From the NCBI GenBank assembly GCA_001874335.1, contig MPDE01000001.1, positions 248,001 through 312,000 on the forward strand: DNA of 64,000 bases. The letters run 5' to 3'. This DNA comes from Bacteroidetes bacterium MedPE-SWsnd-G2 (lineage in GTDB: Bacteria > Bacteroidota > Bacteroidia > Flavobacteriales > Flavobacteriaceae). This document shows, one piece after another, positions 20,501-26,983 of this stretch. Every line of letters begins with the position of its first letter. Position 1 is the stretch's first letter. The notes below the pieces were generated by a model. That model did not search any database. It was given only the letters and a program-made list of their open reading frames with translations, and was not told the DNA's origin. Both the position numbers and the translations under genes were made by a program.

Positions 20501-22736
20501 AGCCCTTACAGTTATGGAAACATCAAATGTAAGTTGTGACAACAGTCAAGGTACAATTACGGCTATGGCTACAGGAGGTTATGATGATTATGTGTACGAG
20601 TTAACAGGAGATGCTATGGTAGCGTACTCTACAAACAACACTTTCACTAATTTATCTGCTGGAAATTACACCGTGAATGTTATGGATAATGGCGGATGTA
20701 TTGCCACTGCTAATATTGTATTGGTTGAACCAGCACCAATTGACGCCACCTTTACGCCAAGTGCAAGCATTTTAGATTGTTTTGGAGATCAAAATGCATC
20801 TATTACGGTTTCAAATGTTACTGGAGGTCAAGGTGTAGATTACATTTATACGCTTAACAGCATTTCACCAACGGCAAGTACTTCTGGACCTCAAACCTCA
20901 AACACCTTTTACAACTTGGGCGCTGGAACCTATTCTATTTCTATTTCTGACGGAAATGAATGTGAGTTTACTTCGGTTAATATTGTTATTGATGAGCCAT
21001 CACCTATTACAGCTAGTTTAGTTGCAACGACAACACAAAGCTGTTTAAATGACGCCACTTTAACGCTATCTGCTTCAGGAGGAACAGGTGCTTATTCTTA
21101 TAGTCTTGACAGTGGGTTTTCAACCGTATTAGGAACCTTTAGCAACTCGGTGACATTCCCTGTAACCCCAGGAACACATCAATATTATGTAAGAGATGCA
21201 AATGGTTGTATCGCAAATATTTCGAATGAAATCACAATCGAAACGCTACCAGATTTGGTCATCAACTTACAATCAACAAATCCAACAATTAACTGTGCTG
21301 GTGATAACAACGGAAACATTATGGCTACGGCTCAAGGCGGCTTGGGAGATTATGTTTACACGCTACAAGACGCTCAAGGTAATGACCTAAATGCGACTCA
21401 AGATACAGCAGGAGTTTTTACCGAACTTCTTGCAGGCACTTACATTGTTTATGTTGAAAGTGGCGATTGTTTTACGGCCTCTGCTCCTATTACAATAACC
21501 GAACCTTCTAACCCTCTACAAGCAGGTTTTACAGTAAACGATGTGACCTGTAGTGGGAATAACGACGGAGCATTAATTATTAACGCATTTGGAGGTACAG
21601 GAGTTATTAGTTATGCTATTTCACCTCAACTCAATCAATTCTTCCAAACAAACACCTTTAACAATCTTGAACCAGGAAATTATGATGTGATTGTTCAAGA
21701 CGAATTGGGTTGTTTTATCACGTTCAACTTTGATATTATCGATCCCGAACAAGTGATGCTAAGTATTGTTCCTGATTCTATGTTTGAAGAAACCTGTGAA
21801 GGTGAAGCCAATGGCGAATTTAGTATCAATATCTCTGGCGGGACTTTACCTTACAGTGTAAGTTTAGACAGTTATGATGGTCCTTACACGACTGGAACTA
21901 ACAATCAAGCGCAATTTGAATTCATCAATTTAAACGGCGGTGATCATTTGGTATATGTGAGAGATGCTCAAGGTTGCGAAACCCAATGGAATATTTCATT
22001 TCCAGAATCTGTGAGTTTTGATCCTTATTTAGAATTGGAGTATAGCTGTGATAACAATACTTTGAGTAATACGATAACAGTGTTAGTTGATGCGGATGAT
22101 TCGTTTTTAACCGAATTAGATTATTCATTAAACGGAGGGCCGTTTCAATTAAGTAATGTATTCAACAATGTTGCGCCAGGCGTTGGACATTATGTAGATG
22201 TAAGACATACTAACGGCTGTATTCAAACCACTGCCCTATTTGATATTGACGATTACCAACCACTTTCACTAGTTCTTGTTGAAGGCGATGAATTGGGAGA
22301 AATTATTGCCAATGCATTTGGCGGAACAGGAATTTATGAGTTCACACTAAACGATGAAAATTATGGCGATACTTTTGAGTTTGTCGTAACCGAAGATGGC
22401 ACATACACTGTGACAGTCACGGATAGTGCCGGATGTCAGGCTACCGCTAGTATTGAACTTGAAGTTGAGGGGCCTTGTATCCCAAATTACTTTACACCAA
22501 ATGGTGATGGTGTACAAGATACCTGGTCACCAGGATGTATTGAAGACTACCCGAATTTAACATTTGACATTTTTGACCGATATGGCCGTAAGGTTGCCAC
22601 CTATCGTGTGGGAGAATATTGGGATGGTCGCTATAAAGGCAAAGAACTACCAACGGGTGATTATTGGTACGTTGTTAAGCCTAACAGCGATATTTTAGGA
22701 AAAGAATATGTTGGACATTTTACACTTTACAGATAG
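14514..22736 (+). CDS. sprB: SprB-like giant cell-surface adhesin
   Basis: This 2740-aa protein has a signal peptide (about 1-25, LATNAQ). An N-terminal domain of about 340 residues includes the IIYAGLYWGAV strand. A DUF11-like domain (about 360-480) and Ig-like modules follow. Then come many tandem SprB repeats with the recurring pattern C-x-G-D-x-x-G, GGTPPY-x-Y and L-x-x-G-x-Y-x-V-x-V-x-D-x-N-G-C. It ends in a type-B T9SS sorting domain (NYFTPNGDGVQDTW to the final HFTLYR). SprB is the mobile adhesin propelled along the cell in Bacteroidota gliding. The F. johnsoniae protein is over 6000 residues, so this is a compact version. The high Thr/Asn/Gly content is normal for the family. Confidence 0.85.
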   Translation: MKRPTFSNIAIIVLLLCFGLATNAQNYEPFAPRFNEDLKGDIVLIGNNILGPNNNAFNNNNVYNHQVNMQYIDIDTDASTFSSSSADLEIPNPNCYNIIYAGLYWGAVNPGDEPITDVKLKGPVGGYNDIQGTVIYDANGNSVDGGNSFSYACFADVTSIVTSFGSGVDLGTYTVANVSSAEGQSSNYSPYNGTGESAGWSLFIVFEDPTLPGKSITSFDGFSAISVAGNNPNLDILVDGFRTVPAPAPVRANFAFATLEGDKPILGDRLRLNGTSLSTADRPASNFFNSSVTQLDATPVNNRVPNSTNTLGFDTGVIAVPNPGNTVIANDATSGVIRLETSGDTYFPYFFAFAVDIIEPNIVLTKIVEDDAGNDIGGQLVNLGASLNYVIGFQNTGNDNATNFQIRDILPINIIYNHSEDLVLPPGVTVASYDPVTRELVFDIDNSLVEENDPVYEIRIEVQVVDDCGQLADACSNIINNQAFATYNGFFNPTFQITDDPSVNSNTGCLLSPQATNFLADLDCQFTEDIVLCGDTVNLTAADGYDSYTWSTDPSGTPVIGNTQTITVSSTGTYYSFNHAIAPCQSIEQSYVVELFGGNIENPVIPYADEVVTCPNDGKLLPNIFLCGSDDSRFIQTNIASATSIIWEQLNESSCTAVTNTDCANEDDACTWNEVGNGPDFTANTAGQFRLTVNFEGGCFVQFYFNVYQNLLDPTVIATDIICTTLGSITVTDVPSGYEYSLDNINFQASNVFSIDTPGTYTIYIRQIGVGTNPCIFSVQNVQIRDRDFTVSTTILQPLCHGDLGSIQLAANDVDPQYTFELYNGGTLVNSVGPAMDNTYSFDNLNPGDYTATVQTENGCFYTEDISIIEPPLLTVTAAITTPLTCNDGEITVYPEGGTPPYFYFVNSTTDFQTVPEIVVTTAGTYDITVIDSNNCSAETTIIIDTIPEPDFTVSATDILCADATNTGTITFNVTSSNGNSLAYSIDGGVTFQNASFFSGLAEGTYDVVVQYTVGTSICETAPQAVTINTNNAISGTAELTAPFTCLADGTITVTGVTGGDAPYMYSIDGVNFQASNVFSNLTTGTYSVIIQDNNTCTFITNTITIAALNPPSDLTFNTSPITCPSNTATVTIASVTGGTGVLEYQIIAPASYATAYQISNAFPGLEPGTYTFQVRDENDCIYSESITINPIPTPTVNVVLTQDLNCTASPDAILTGTLTGTGPFTYAVSINGSAYTPLGAVSSPFNYNAATDGTYQFEITDANGCIAESNIITLNPISLPALSLVTQTQPILCHGDSNGAIDITIDTTTGTPPFTINVNNDTTGVDYGTQTSGLTAGTYTITITDGNACTATETITINEPDTITVDFTTVDITCSASGVSQGSVIVNSVSGGTAPYNYFVTGTNGYSNSELNTTGSTSVSFDVVDFGLYQINVVDANGCSVLVQDALVASPPTDLDISITASVDCALGGEAVVSIGSTLSSAGPFFFSIYQGPISVYPNPVGSWIPEDVPGSESATFTGLTPGVTYTFIVYDASTNCSYYEPATTPIPTNSTLTIDALTSNNITCTGSADGNVTFTINSTYGSSVDVDYEIFDSLSLTSTGITGSGTLASNGALTVSNLGPLAFGNYFVSVSETSGPNAGCGVVSIPFNITESAIALDLNVSIDQDANCNANSGLISAIASNGTAPYVYQITTTAVAPLPTDSAWNTASVFNQDAGNYYVHVMDAYECIVSSPVIVLAMAAEPIISAVATNNCSVPEGDYEIDVTLDTPGMPPYSYSINGGAFQTMTAPFTVSNLYAGNHSIEIQDSNGCGNLVTVNIPEPIEITPDIITLPTCNDNDGAITINTVGGSGAFTYSIAPNAPSVSLAGNTFSGVPSGLYTITITDTVTFCTEEVVVSLSSATPPTISTTATPVTCFGDNSGAFDLDINGYSGTYTYEVFDSTGTSITGPVNADTTVNPLPVSGMMAGSYSVVITETQAPFCSATSNVVITSPTEALALTVMETSNVSCDNSQGTITAMATGGYDDYVYELTGDAMVAYSTNNTFTNLSAGNYTVNVMDNGGCIATANIVLVEPAPIDATFTPSASILDCFGDQNASITVSNVTGGQGVDYIYTLNSISPTASTSGPQTSNTFYNLGAGTYSISISDGNECEFTSVNIVIDEPSPITASLVATTTQSCLNDATLTLSASGGTGAYSYSLDSGFSTVLGTFSNSVTFPVTPGTHQYYVRDANGCIANISNEITIETLPDLVINLQSTNPTINCAGDNNGNIMATAQGGLGDYVYTLQDAQGNDLNATQDTAGVFTELLAGTYIVYVESGDCFTASAPITITEPSNPLQAGFTVNDVTCSGNNDGALIINAFGGTGVISYAISPQLNQFFQTNTFNNLEPGNYDVIVQDELGCFITFNFDIIDPEQVMLSIVPDSMFEETCEGEANGEFSINISGGTLPYSVSLDSYDGPYTTGTNNQAQFEFINLNGGDHLVYVRDAQGCETQWNISFPESVSFDPYLELEYSCDNNTLSNTITVLVDADDSFLTELDYSLNGGPFQLSNVFNNVAPGVGHYVDVRHTNGCIQTTALFDIDDYQPLSLVLVEGDELGEIIANAFGGTGIYEFTLNDENYGDTFEFVVTEDGTYTVTVTDSAGCQATASIELEVEGPCIPNYFTPNGDGVQDTWSPGCIEDYPNLTFDIFDRYGRKVATYRVGEYWDGRYKGKELPTGDYWYVVKPNSDILGKEYVGHFTLYR

Positions 22737-22767
22737 TAAAGCGATAAGAACTTAAAGAAATATTGAA

Positions 22768-23769
22768 ATGAAAAAATTCACTTTATACCTACTATTAGTT
22801 GTCTGTTCTTATGCTAATGCTCAAGAATTAAACTTACCAACATGGACGCAATACTTAGCCGATAACGACTTTGTGATTTCACCAACCTATGCTGGGATTG
22901 GTGACAACTTAAAAGTGAGAGCTAATGGATTAACGCAATGGGTTGGAATTAAAAATGCGCCAGACAATCAAGCGTTGTATGCCGATCTTAGAATTGCAAA
23001 TCAATCAGGTGCAGGAATCTCCTTGTATAATGACAGTAATGGTAACACCAGACAAAAGGGAATGAAAATATCATTTGCGCATCATATTATATTGGATTAT
23101 AAATCAAAACAATATTTATCGTTTGGTATCTCGTACAACCTTAATAGCTTTAGAATTGATATCGAAAATTTTGAACCTACCGAAGACATTCCGATAGTAG
23201 ACCCAAGTATTGTTGATGACCGATCTATGAATAATAACAATTTTGATATCGGAATATTATACCGATTTAATCGATTTTATGCCAGTTTTAATGCCAATAA
23301 CATTTTGGACAAAAAAACCGATGAGTTTTCAGGTTTTGAACCCAATAAACTTCAGAATTACCAACTGTATTCTGGCTATGTGTTTTCAAGCAATAAGAAC
23401 AAAAATGTAGAGTTTGAACCTTCAGTATTCTATCAGTTATTCAGTAGTGATAACCGATCGGCAACAGATATAAATTTCAAATATCGAAAATACAACAGAG
23501 CAGGTGATTATTATTGGTTAGGAGCTTCTTACCGTTTTTTAAATGACCAAGTTTTAAAACCACTTAATATTGGACCAATGGCGGGTATCATGAAACGAAA
23601 TTTTTACTTTGCTTATTCTTATCAAATTACAATGAATGAACTTTCAGGATTTAATTCGGGAACTCACAGTGTGACTATTGGTATTGATTTTCTGCAAGGT
23701 TTAAGTAATTGTGCGTGTACTCGAGGAACCAGTTTCCGTAAACACAAGTATAACGGGACGAATAGATAA
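22768..23769 (+). CDS. sprF: SprF, PorP/SprF-family outer-membrane barrel
   Basis: This 333-aa protein has a signal peptide (about 1-18, SYANAQ). The PorP/SprF hallmark comes at the start of the mature protein (P-x-W-x-Q-Y-L, then NDFVISPTYAGIGD). A run of amphipathic strands ends in GTHSVTIGIDF, and the short C-terminal tail contains CACT. It follows sprB by 31 bp. In F. johnsoniae, SprF is needed to secrete SprB across the outer membrane and is the dedicated partner of a type-B substrate. It is predicted to lie in the outer membrane and close the spr operon. Confidence 0.85.
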   Translation: MKKFTLYLLLVVCSYANAQELNLPTWTQYLADNDFVISPTYAGIGDNLKVRANGLTQWVGIKNAPDNQALYADLRIANQSGAGISLYNDSNGNTRQKGMKISFAHHIILDYKSKQYLSFGISYNLNSFRIDIENFEPTEDIPIVDPSIVDDRSMNNNNFDIGILYRFNRFYASFNANNILDKKTDEFSGFEPNKLQNYQLYSGYVFSSNKNKNVEFEPSVFYQLFSSDNRSATDINFKYRKYNRAGDYYWLGASYRFLNDQVLKPLNIGPMAGIMKRNFYFAYSYQITMNELSGFNSGTHSVTIGIDFLQGLSNCACTRGTSFRKHKYNGTNR

Positions 23770-23889
23770 TAGTTTTTGTATTGTGAATTAAAGTGCGTTT
23801 TGAATTTATATAAAAATTAAAAAAGAATACTATTAGCCAAACCCAAAGCGTTTTAGATTTGATCACAAATTAATTGTAATTAAAAGTGA

Positions 23890-24264
23890 CTATTCCATAT
23901 AATCTTGCCACTTGATCAAAACGTATTTTTCAACGCCATGTTCCATTCGTTTTAAGAATCCAAATTCATAAGCAAACAAATAAGTGTCTCCTTTGTGATT
24001 TTTCCAATAGTGAGTAAAAAATCGCGCGTCAAAGCCTTCTCTTTTTAGCACTTCTGCTCGAACCGTGGCTTTACCTGCTTTATTAAACAGTTTCAATATT
24101 TTCCGGTTTAGTTTGAGTTGTGCATCTACCTTGGTATAAAACTTTGGCGTCTCCTCTATAGATTTTTTATATTGATAAGCACTTTTACAGTGAACATCGC
24201 AGTAAATTTTATCCCGTCTTCCTTTCAACTCTTTTTGGCAGTGCAAGCATAATTTTAAATCCAT
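23890..24264 (-). CDS. Small zinc-ribbon protein divergent from the recombinase
   Basis: This 124-aa protein begins with a treble-clef-like zinc site: C-L-H-C at residues 6-9 and C-D-V-H-C at about 22-26, in the context DKIYCDVHCKSAYQYKK. The remaining 90 residues hold a basic helix (LKLNRKILKLFNKAGKATV) and a domain with KREGFDARFFTHYWK. It is clearly related to the protein at 54881-55231, which shares the zinc motif, the LNRKILKL-like helix and the F-x-x-x-F-x-T-x-Y block. It starts about 90 bp from the recombinase start, divergently, so the two may share a control region. The function is unknown; nucleic-acid binding is a reasonable guess. Confidence 0.75.
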   Translation of the reverse strand: MDLKLCLHCQKELKGRRDKIYCDVHCKSAYQYKKSIEETPKFYTKVDAQLKLNRKILKLFNKAGKATVRAEVLKREGFDARFFTHYWKNHKGDTYLFAYEFGFLKRMEHGVEKYVLIKWQDYME

Positions 24265-24353
24265 GACTTAAATTTTATCAGAACATTATACGTTTAGTAT
24301 TCGATTAATATACCGCTAATTAATTGTTTTCTACTACATTGAAGAAAAATCCC

Positions 24354-25484
24354 ATGCAATTCAACCATCATATCACCTTAAAACACCTTTTAATTGATAA
24401 TAAAAAATATATTGGTTTAAGGTTTTTTGCTAGTAAAGCAATTACTGTACTTATTAATGATTTGGAAGATGTGCAATGGAGCAAAGACTTTAATTTGTAC
24501 TATGTTCCAAACACAAAAGCTAATTTAGACCAAATTTTTGACCTTTTTAGAGGTATAGCATGGATTGATTGCAACCTTTTTTTTAAACACACCAAATCTA
24601 AAGATCTTAATGAAACAAAGGACACTTCTTGGTTTTATGAACGCAATTCTCATGGTTTTTTGAGAAAATGTCCTGAAGTATATATTGAGAAATTAGAATT
24701 AAAAAAATATGCAAATAACACCATGAAATCATACGTTTCAAGTTTTGAACGATTCATAAATTTTTATCCTGAAAAGGATGTAAATGTGTTGGGAGAAATT
24801 GAAATTAGAAACTATTTAAAATTTTTAATCGCTAATAATGCTTCAAATTCGAATTTAAACATGGTCATTAACAGCATCAAGTTTTATTATGAAGTAGTGC
24901 AGGGCATGCCAAACAGGTTTTATGCTATTGAACGCCCCAGAAAGGAAAGAAAGTTACCCACTATACTATCTAAGGAAGAGGTGAAATTAATGATTACCTC
25001 TACTCAAAATTTAAAACACCAATGCATAATAAGTGTAATATATTCGGCCGGGTTGAGACGCAGTGAACTTATAGCCCTTGAGCTCAAAGACATTGATAGC
25101 AAACGAATGTTAATAAAGGTAAATGATGCTAAAGGAAACAAAGATCGGTTTACCCTATTATCACAGACTACATTAGACCAATTGCGCGATTATTATAAGG
25201 TTTACTCGCCTAAACAGTATTTATTTGAAGGACAAACAGGAAAGCAATATAGCGGATCAAGTATTGGGCAAATTGTGCATCAAGCGGCTGCCAAAGCAGG
25301 TATTTTAAAGCGTGTTACCGCCCATACATTGCGCCATAGTTTTGCTACTCACTTATTAGAAGCTGGTACAGACATAAGATATATCCAGATGCTTTTGGGC
25401 CATGGTTCCACAAAAACCACCGAAATTTATACTCATGTGGCAACAAGTAGTTTTACGGGTATTTCGAGTCCGTTGGATGACTAA
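24354..25484 (+). CDS. Tyrosine recombinase at the head of the cassette array (candidate cassette integrase)
   Basis: The protein is 376 aa from ATG 24354; an in-frame TTG at 24324 would add 10. An N-terminal region of about 100 residues precedes a SAM-like core-binding domain (about 105-200) and the catalytic domain. Catalytic residues by my count are R235 (SAGLRRSEL), the AKGNKDR lysine near 260-263, H324 and R327 (HTLRHSF), H350 (LLGH) and nucleophile Y359 (EIYTHV). The end, TGISSPLDD, resembles the IntI and IntI-like terminus. The insert of about 35 residues that distinguishes IntI from Xer, lying between the GKG strand and HTLRH, is absent. It reads towards the cassettes and ends 107 bp before the first core site. 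Cassette integration is inferred from position. Confidence 0.8.
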   Translation: MQFNHHITLKHLLIDNKKYIGLRFFASKAITVLINDLEDVQWSKDFNLYYVPNTKANLDQIFDLFRGIAWIDCNLFFKHTKSKDLNETKDTSWFYERNSHGFLRKCPEVYIEKLELKKYANNTMKSYVSSFERFINFYPEKDVNVLGEIEIRNYLKFLIANNASNSNLNMVINSIKFYYEVVQGMPNRFYAIERPRKERKLPTILSKEEVKLMITSTQNLKHQCIISVIYSAGLRRSELIALELKDIDSKRMLIKVNDAKGNKDRFTLLSQTTLDQLRDYYKVYSPKQYLFEGQTGKQYSGSSIGQIVHQAAAKAGILKRVTAHTLRHSFATHLLEAGTDIRYIQMLLGHGSTKTTEIYTHVATSSFTGISSPLDD

Positions 25485-25563
25485 CAAACATCTCAGTATT
25501 TTCTTTCATAATTACATCATAAACTCATATATTTACCACCAAAAACACATAGACATAGGATAT

Positions 25564-25600
25564 ATAAACGCAATCCTGCGTTTATCCCTACGTTGTGCAT
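25564..25600 (+). other. Candidate attI-like primary recombination site
   Basis: ATAAACGCA (25564-25572) and TGCGTTTAT (25577-25585) form a perfect 9-bp stem around four bases. CCCTACGTTGTGCAT follows, and its CGTT is the left core of cassette 1. The site sits 80 bp after the recombinase stop. It differs from the downstream attC-like sites in being short and lacking a cassette-type left arm, as expected of an attI. The assignment is by position and shape only. Confidence 0.5.
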
Positions 25601-25632
25601 AATGTAACAAAACCGTAATCTGAATTAAAAAT

Positions 25633-26097
25633 TTGAAGAAAAAAGAAACATTTTGGTTAATCGGAACAATCCTATTTGTGATTGTTTTCTTTTTTGGTCC
25701 TTCTGGATTTAGAAACTTTGACCTGACAGGAGAAACTGATATAAATTTACACGATACATATTACGTGATTCCTGCAATTCACTTTTTCATTCTAATTACT
25801 ACGCTGATTTTCTTTAGCGTCTATCTTATACGAATGTTGAGACGGAATTTTAAAAACCTGACTGCTAATCTGATTTTTATGATTAGTGGATTATTGAGTA
25901 TTTGGATTCTGACAGGAATTATTTCAATCGTCAATTCTTATATTGGAGTAACAGAAACTACTGAATATAATCTTCCTGTAACGAATAATATGTTTGACAA
26001 TGTTTCTACAATACTATATCTGACTCAAATAATAATAGTTATCTTGATAGCATATAGTGGATTTAGAACAGGTCTGAATTATAGTAAGATTGAATAA
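25633..26097 (+). CDS. Cassette 1: small membrane protein with HDTYYV motif
   Basis: This 154-aa protein starts at TTG 25633, 41 bp after the core. Four membrane segments are predicted near residues 8-24, 49-67, 80-103 and 129-146. Between the first two is INLHDTYYVIPAIHFF. It recalls the HDTYYVVAHFHYV segment of cytochrome-oxidase subunit I, but the heme ligands of that protein are not otherwise present, so this is a resemblance only. The function is unknown. As the first cassette it is the most likely to be recently acquired and best expressed. Confidence 0.7.
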   Translation: MKKKETFWLIGTILFVIVFFFGPSGFRNFDLTGETDINLHDTYYVIPAIHFFILITTLIFFSVYLIRMLRRNFKNLTANLIFMISGLLSIWILTGIISIVNSYIGVTETTEYNLPVTNNMFDNVSTILYLTQIIIVILIAYSGFRTGLNYSKIE

Positions 26098-26101
26098 ACA
26101 C

Positions 26102-26235
26102 TATGCACAACACCGTATAAAAACAATTGCGGTTTAGTACTTAATCAAAGGTCATTGTGTGTTTGTAACGTCTGATTTTCCTTCGGAAAATCCTCGCATA
26201 CAAACCCGCAACTATCCTTATACCAAACGTTGCCA
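26102..26235 (+). repeat. attC-like site 1
   Basis: The left arm TATGCACAAC pairs 10/10 with the start of cassette 1 (GTTGTGCATA at 25592). Outer arms CCGTATAA and TTATACC pair, as do TTGCGG and CCGCAA. The core hairpin GATTTTCCTTCGGAAAATC is at 26174-26192. The right core CGTTGCCAGT opens cassette 2. Confidence 0.9.
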
Positions 26236-26248
26236 GTAATTTGAGAAA

Positions 26249-26830
26249 ATGGAATATACATTAATACTTCTTGGAATTTTTATTGTTGCGATTTCCAGAG
26301 CATATTATTTAGATTATAAAAGTGATAAAGAAGAATTTAATTTCTCTTTAAAAAATATTGGGAAAAAAGTTCTTGAATATTGTTTTGTTCTATTGATAAT
26401 ATTTGGAATTAAATCTGCGTACACTAATTTCATTCCTTTAAATAAAACTCACGGAGTTGAATATAACTCTGAACGGATGAAATTAGGAATCCCACAAATA
26501 TCAGACAATCTAAAGTACATTCCTGAATGGTCAGAGCAATTCGAAATAGTTTGGTATAATGAGAATTCAAAAAATGGACATTTCAAGAAAGTTGTTGAAT
26601 ATGGAATTTTAAACGCAAAATCTGAAACTGACTACCACAAAAATGAAAACAAAAAAGATATTTATGTATGGTCGAAATATGATTTTACGAATAACGCGTT
26701 CGAATATTTTATGGAGAAACCTAATGATAAAGTTGCTTCAGTAACGGAAAATGGAAAACTGAAATTTGAAAAACCAAGAATAGAAGAAAAAATAAACCAA
26801 TTGGAATTTGAAAAGTTTATATCTGAATAA
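26249..26830 (+). CDS. Cassette 2: membrane-anchored protein of unknown function
   Basis: This 193-aa protein has two N-terminal hydrophobic segments (about residues 2-18 and 44-62) with a short charged loop between. A polar C-terminal domain of about 125 residues follows that is rich in Glu, Lys and Asn. No family is recognised. The start lies 20 bp after the core, and the stop is 5 bp before the left arm of its attC-like site, so the cassette has almost no room for its own promoter outside the recombination sites. Confidence 0.7.
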   Translation: MEYTLILLGIFIVAISRAYYLDYKSDKEEFNFSLKNIGKKVLEYCFVLLIIFGIKSAYTNFIPLNKTHGVEYNSERMKLGIPQISDNLKYIPEWSEQFEIVWYNENSKNGHFKKVVEYGILNAKSETDYHKNENKKDIYVWSKYDFTNNAFEYFMEKPNDKVASVTENGKLKFEKPRIEEKINQLEFEKFISE

Positions 26831-26834
26831 AAAC

Positions 26835-26972
26835 TACTGGCAACAATGGCTATAATCCATAGCTATTTTGGTGCTTAACCTAAAAACCAATACTTTTAAC
26901 CCAGCTAAAATTCCTACGCCGAAAATTCTACCGAATTTCCTCCGCAACGGAATTATAGCCTAACCGTTGTGC
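26835..26972 (+). repeat. attC-like site 2
   Basis: The left arm TACTGGCAAC matches the cassette 2 start GTTGCCAGTA, 10/10. GGCTATAATCC pairs with GGAATTATAGCC in the outer stem. The inner part is CGCCGAAAATTCTACCGAA-type, shared with sites 4 and 6. The right core opens cassette 3. Confidence 0.9.
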
Positions 26973-26983
26973 ACAATAAGACT

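Noticed and set aside
24354-25484. The recombinase as a phage or conjugative-element integrase
   Set aside because: No phage, conjugation or excisionase genes are near and no tRNA attachment site is seen; the neighbouring cassette array is a better explanation. It remains possible that it is unrelated to the array.
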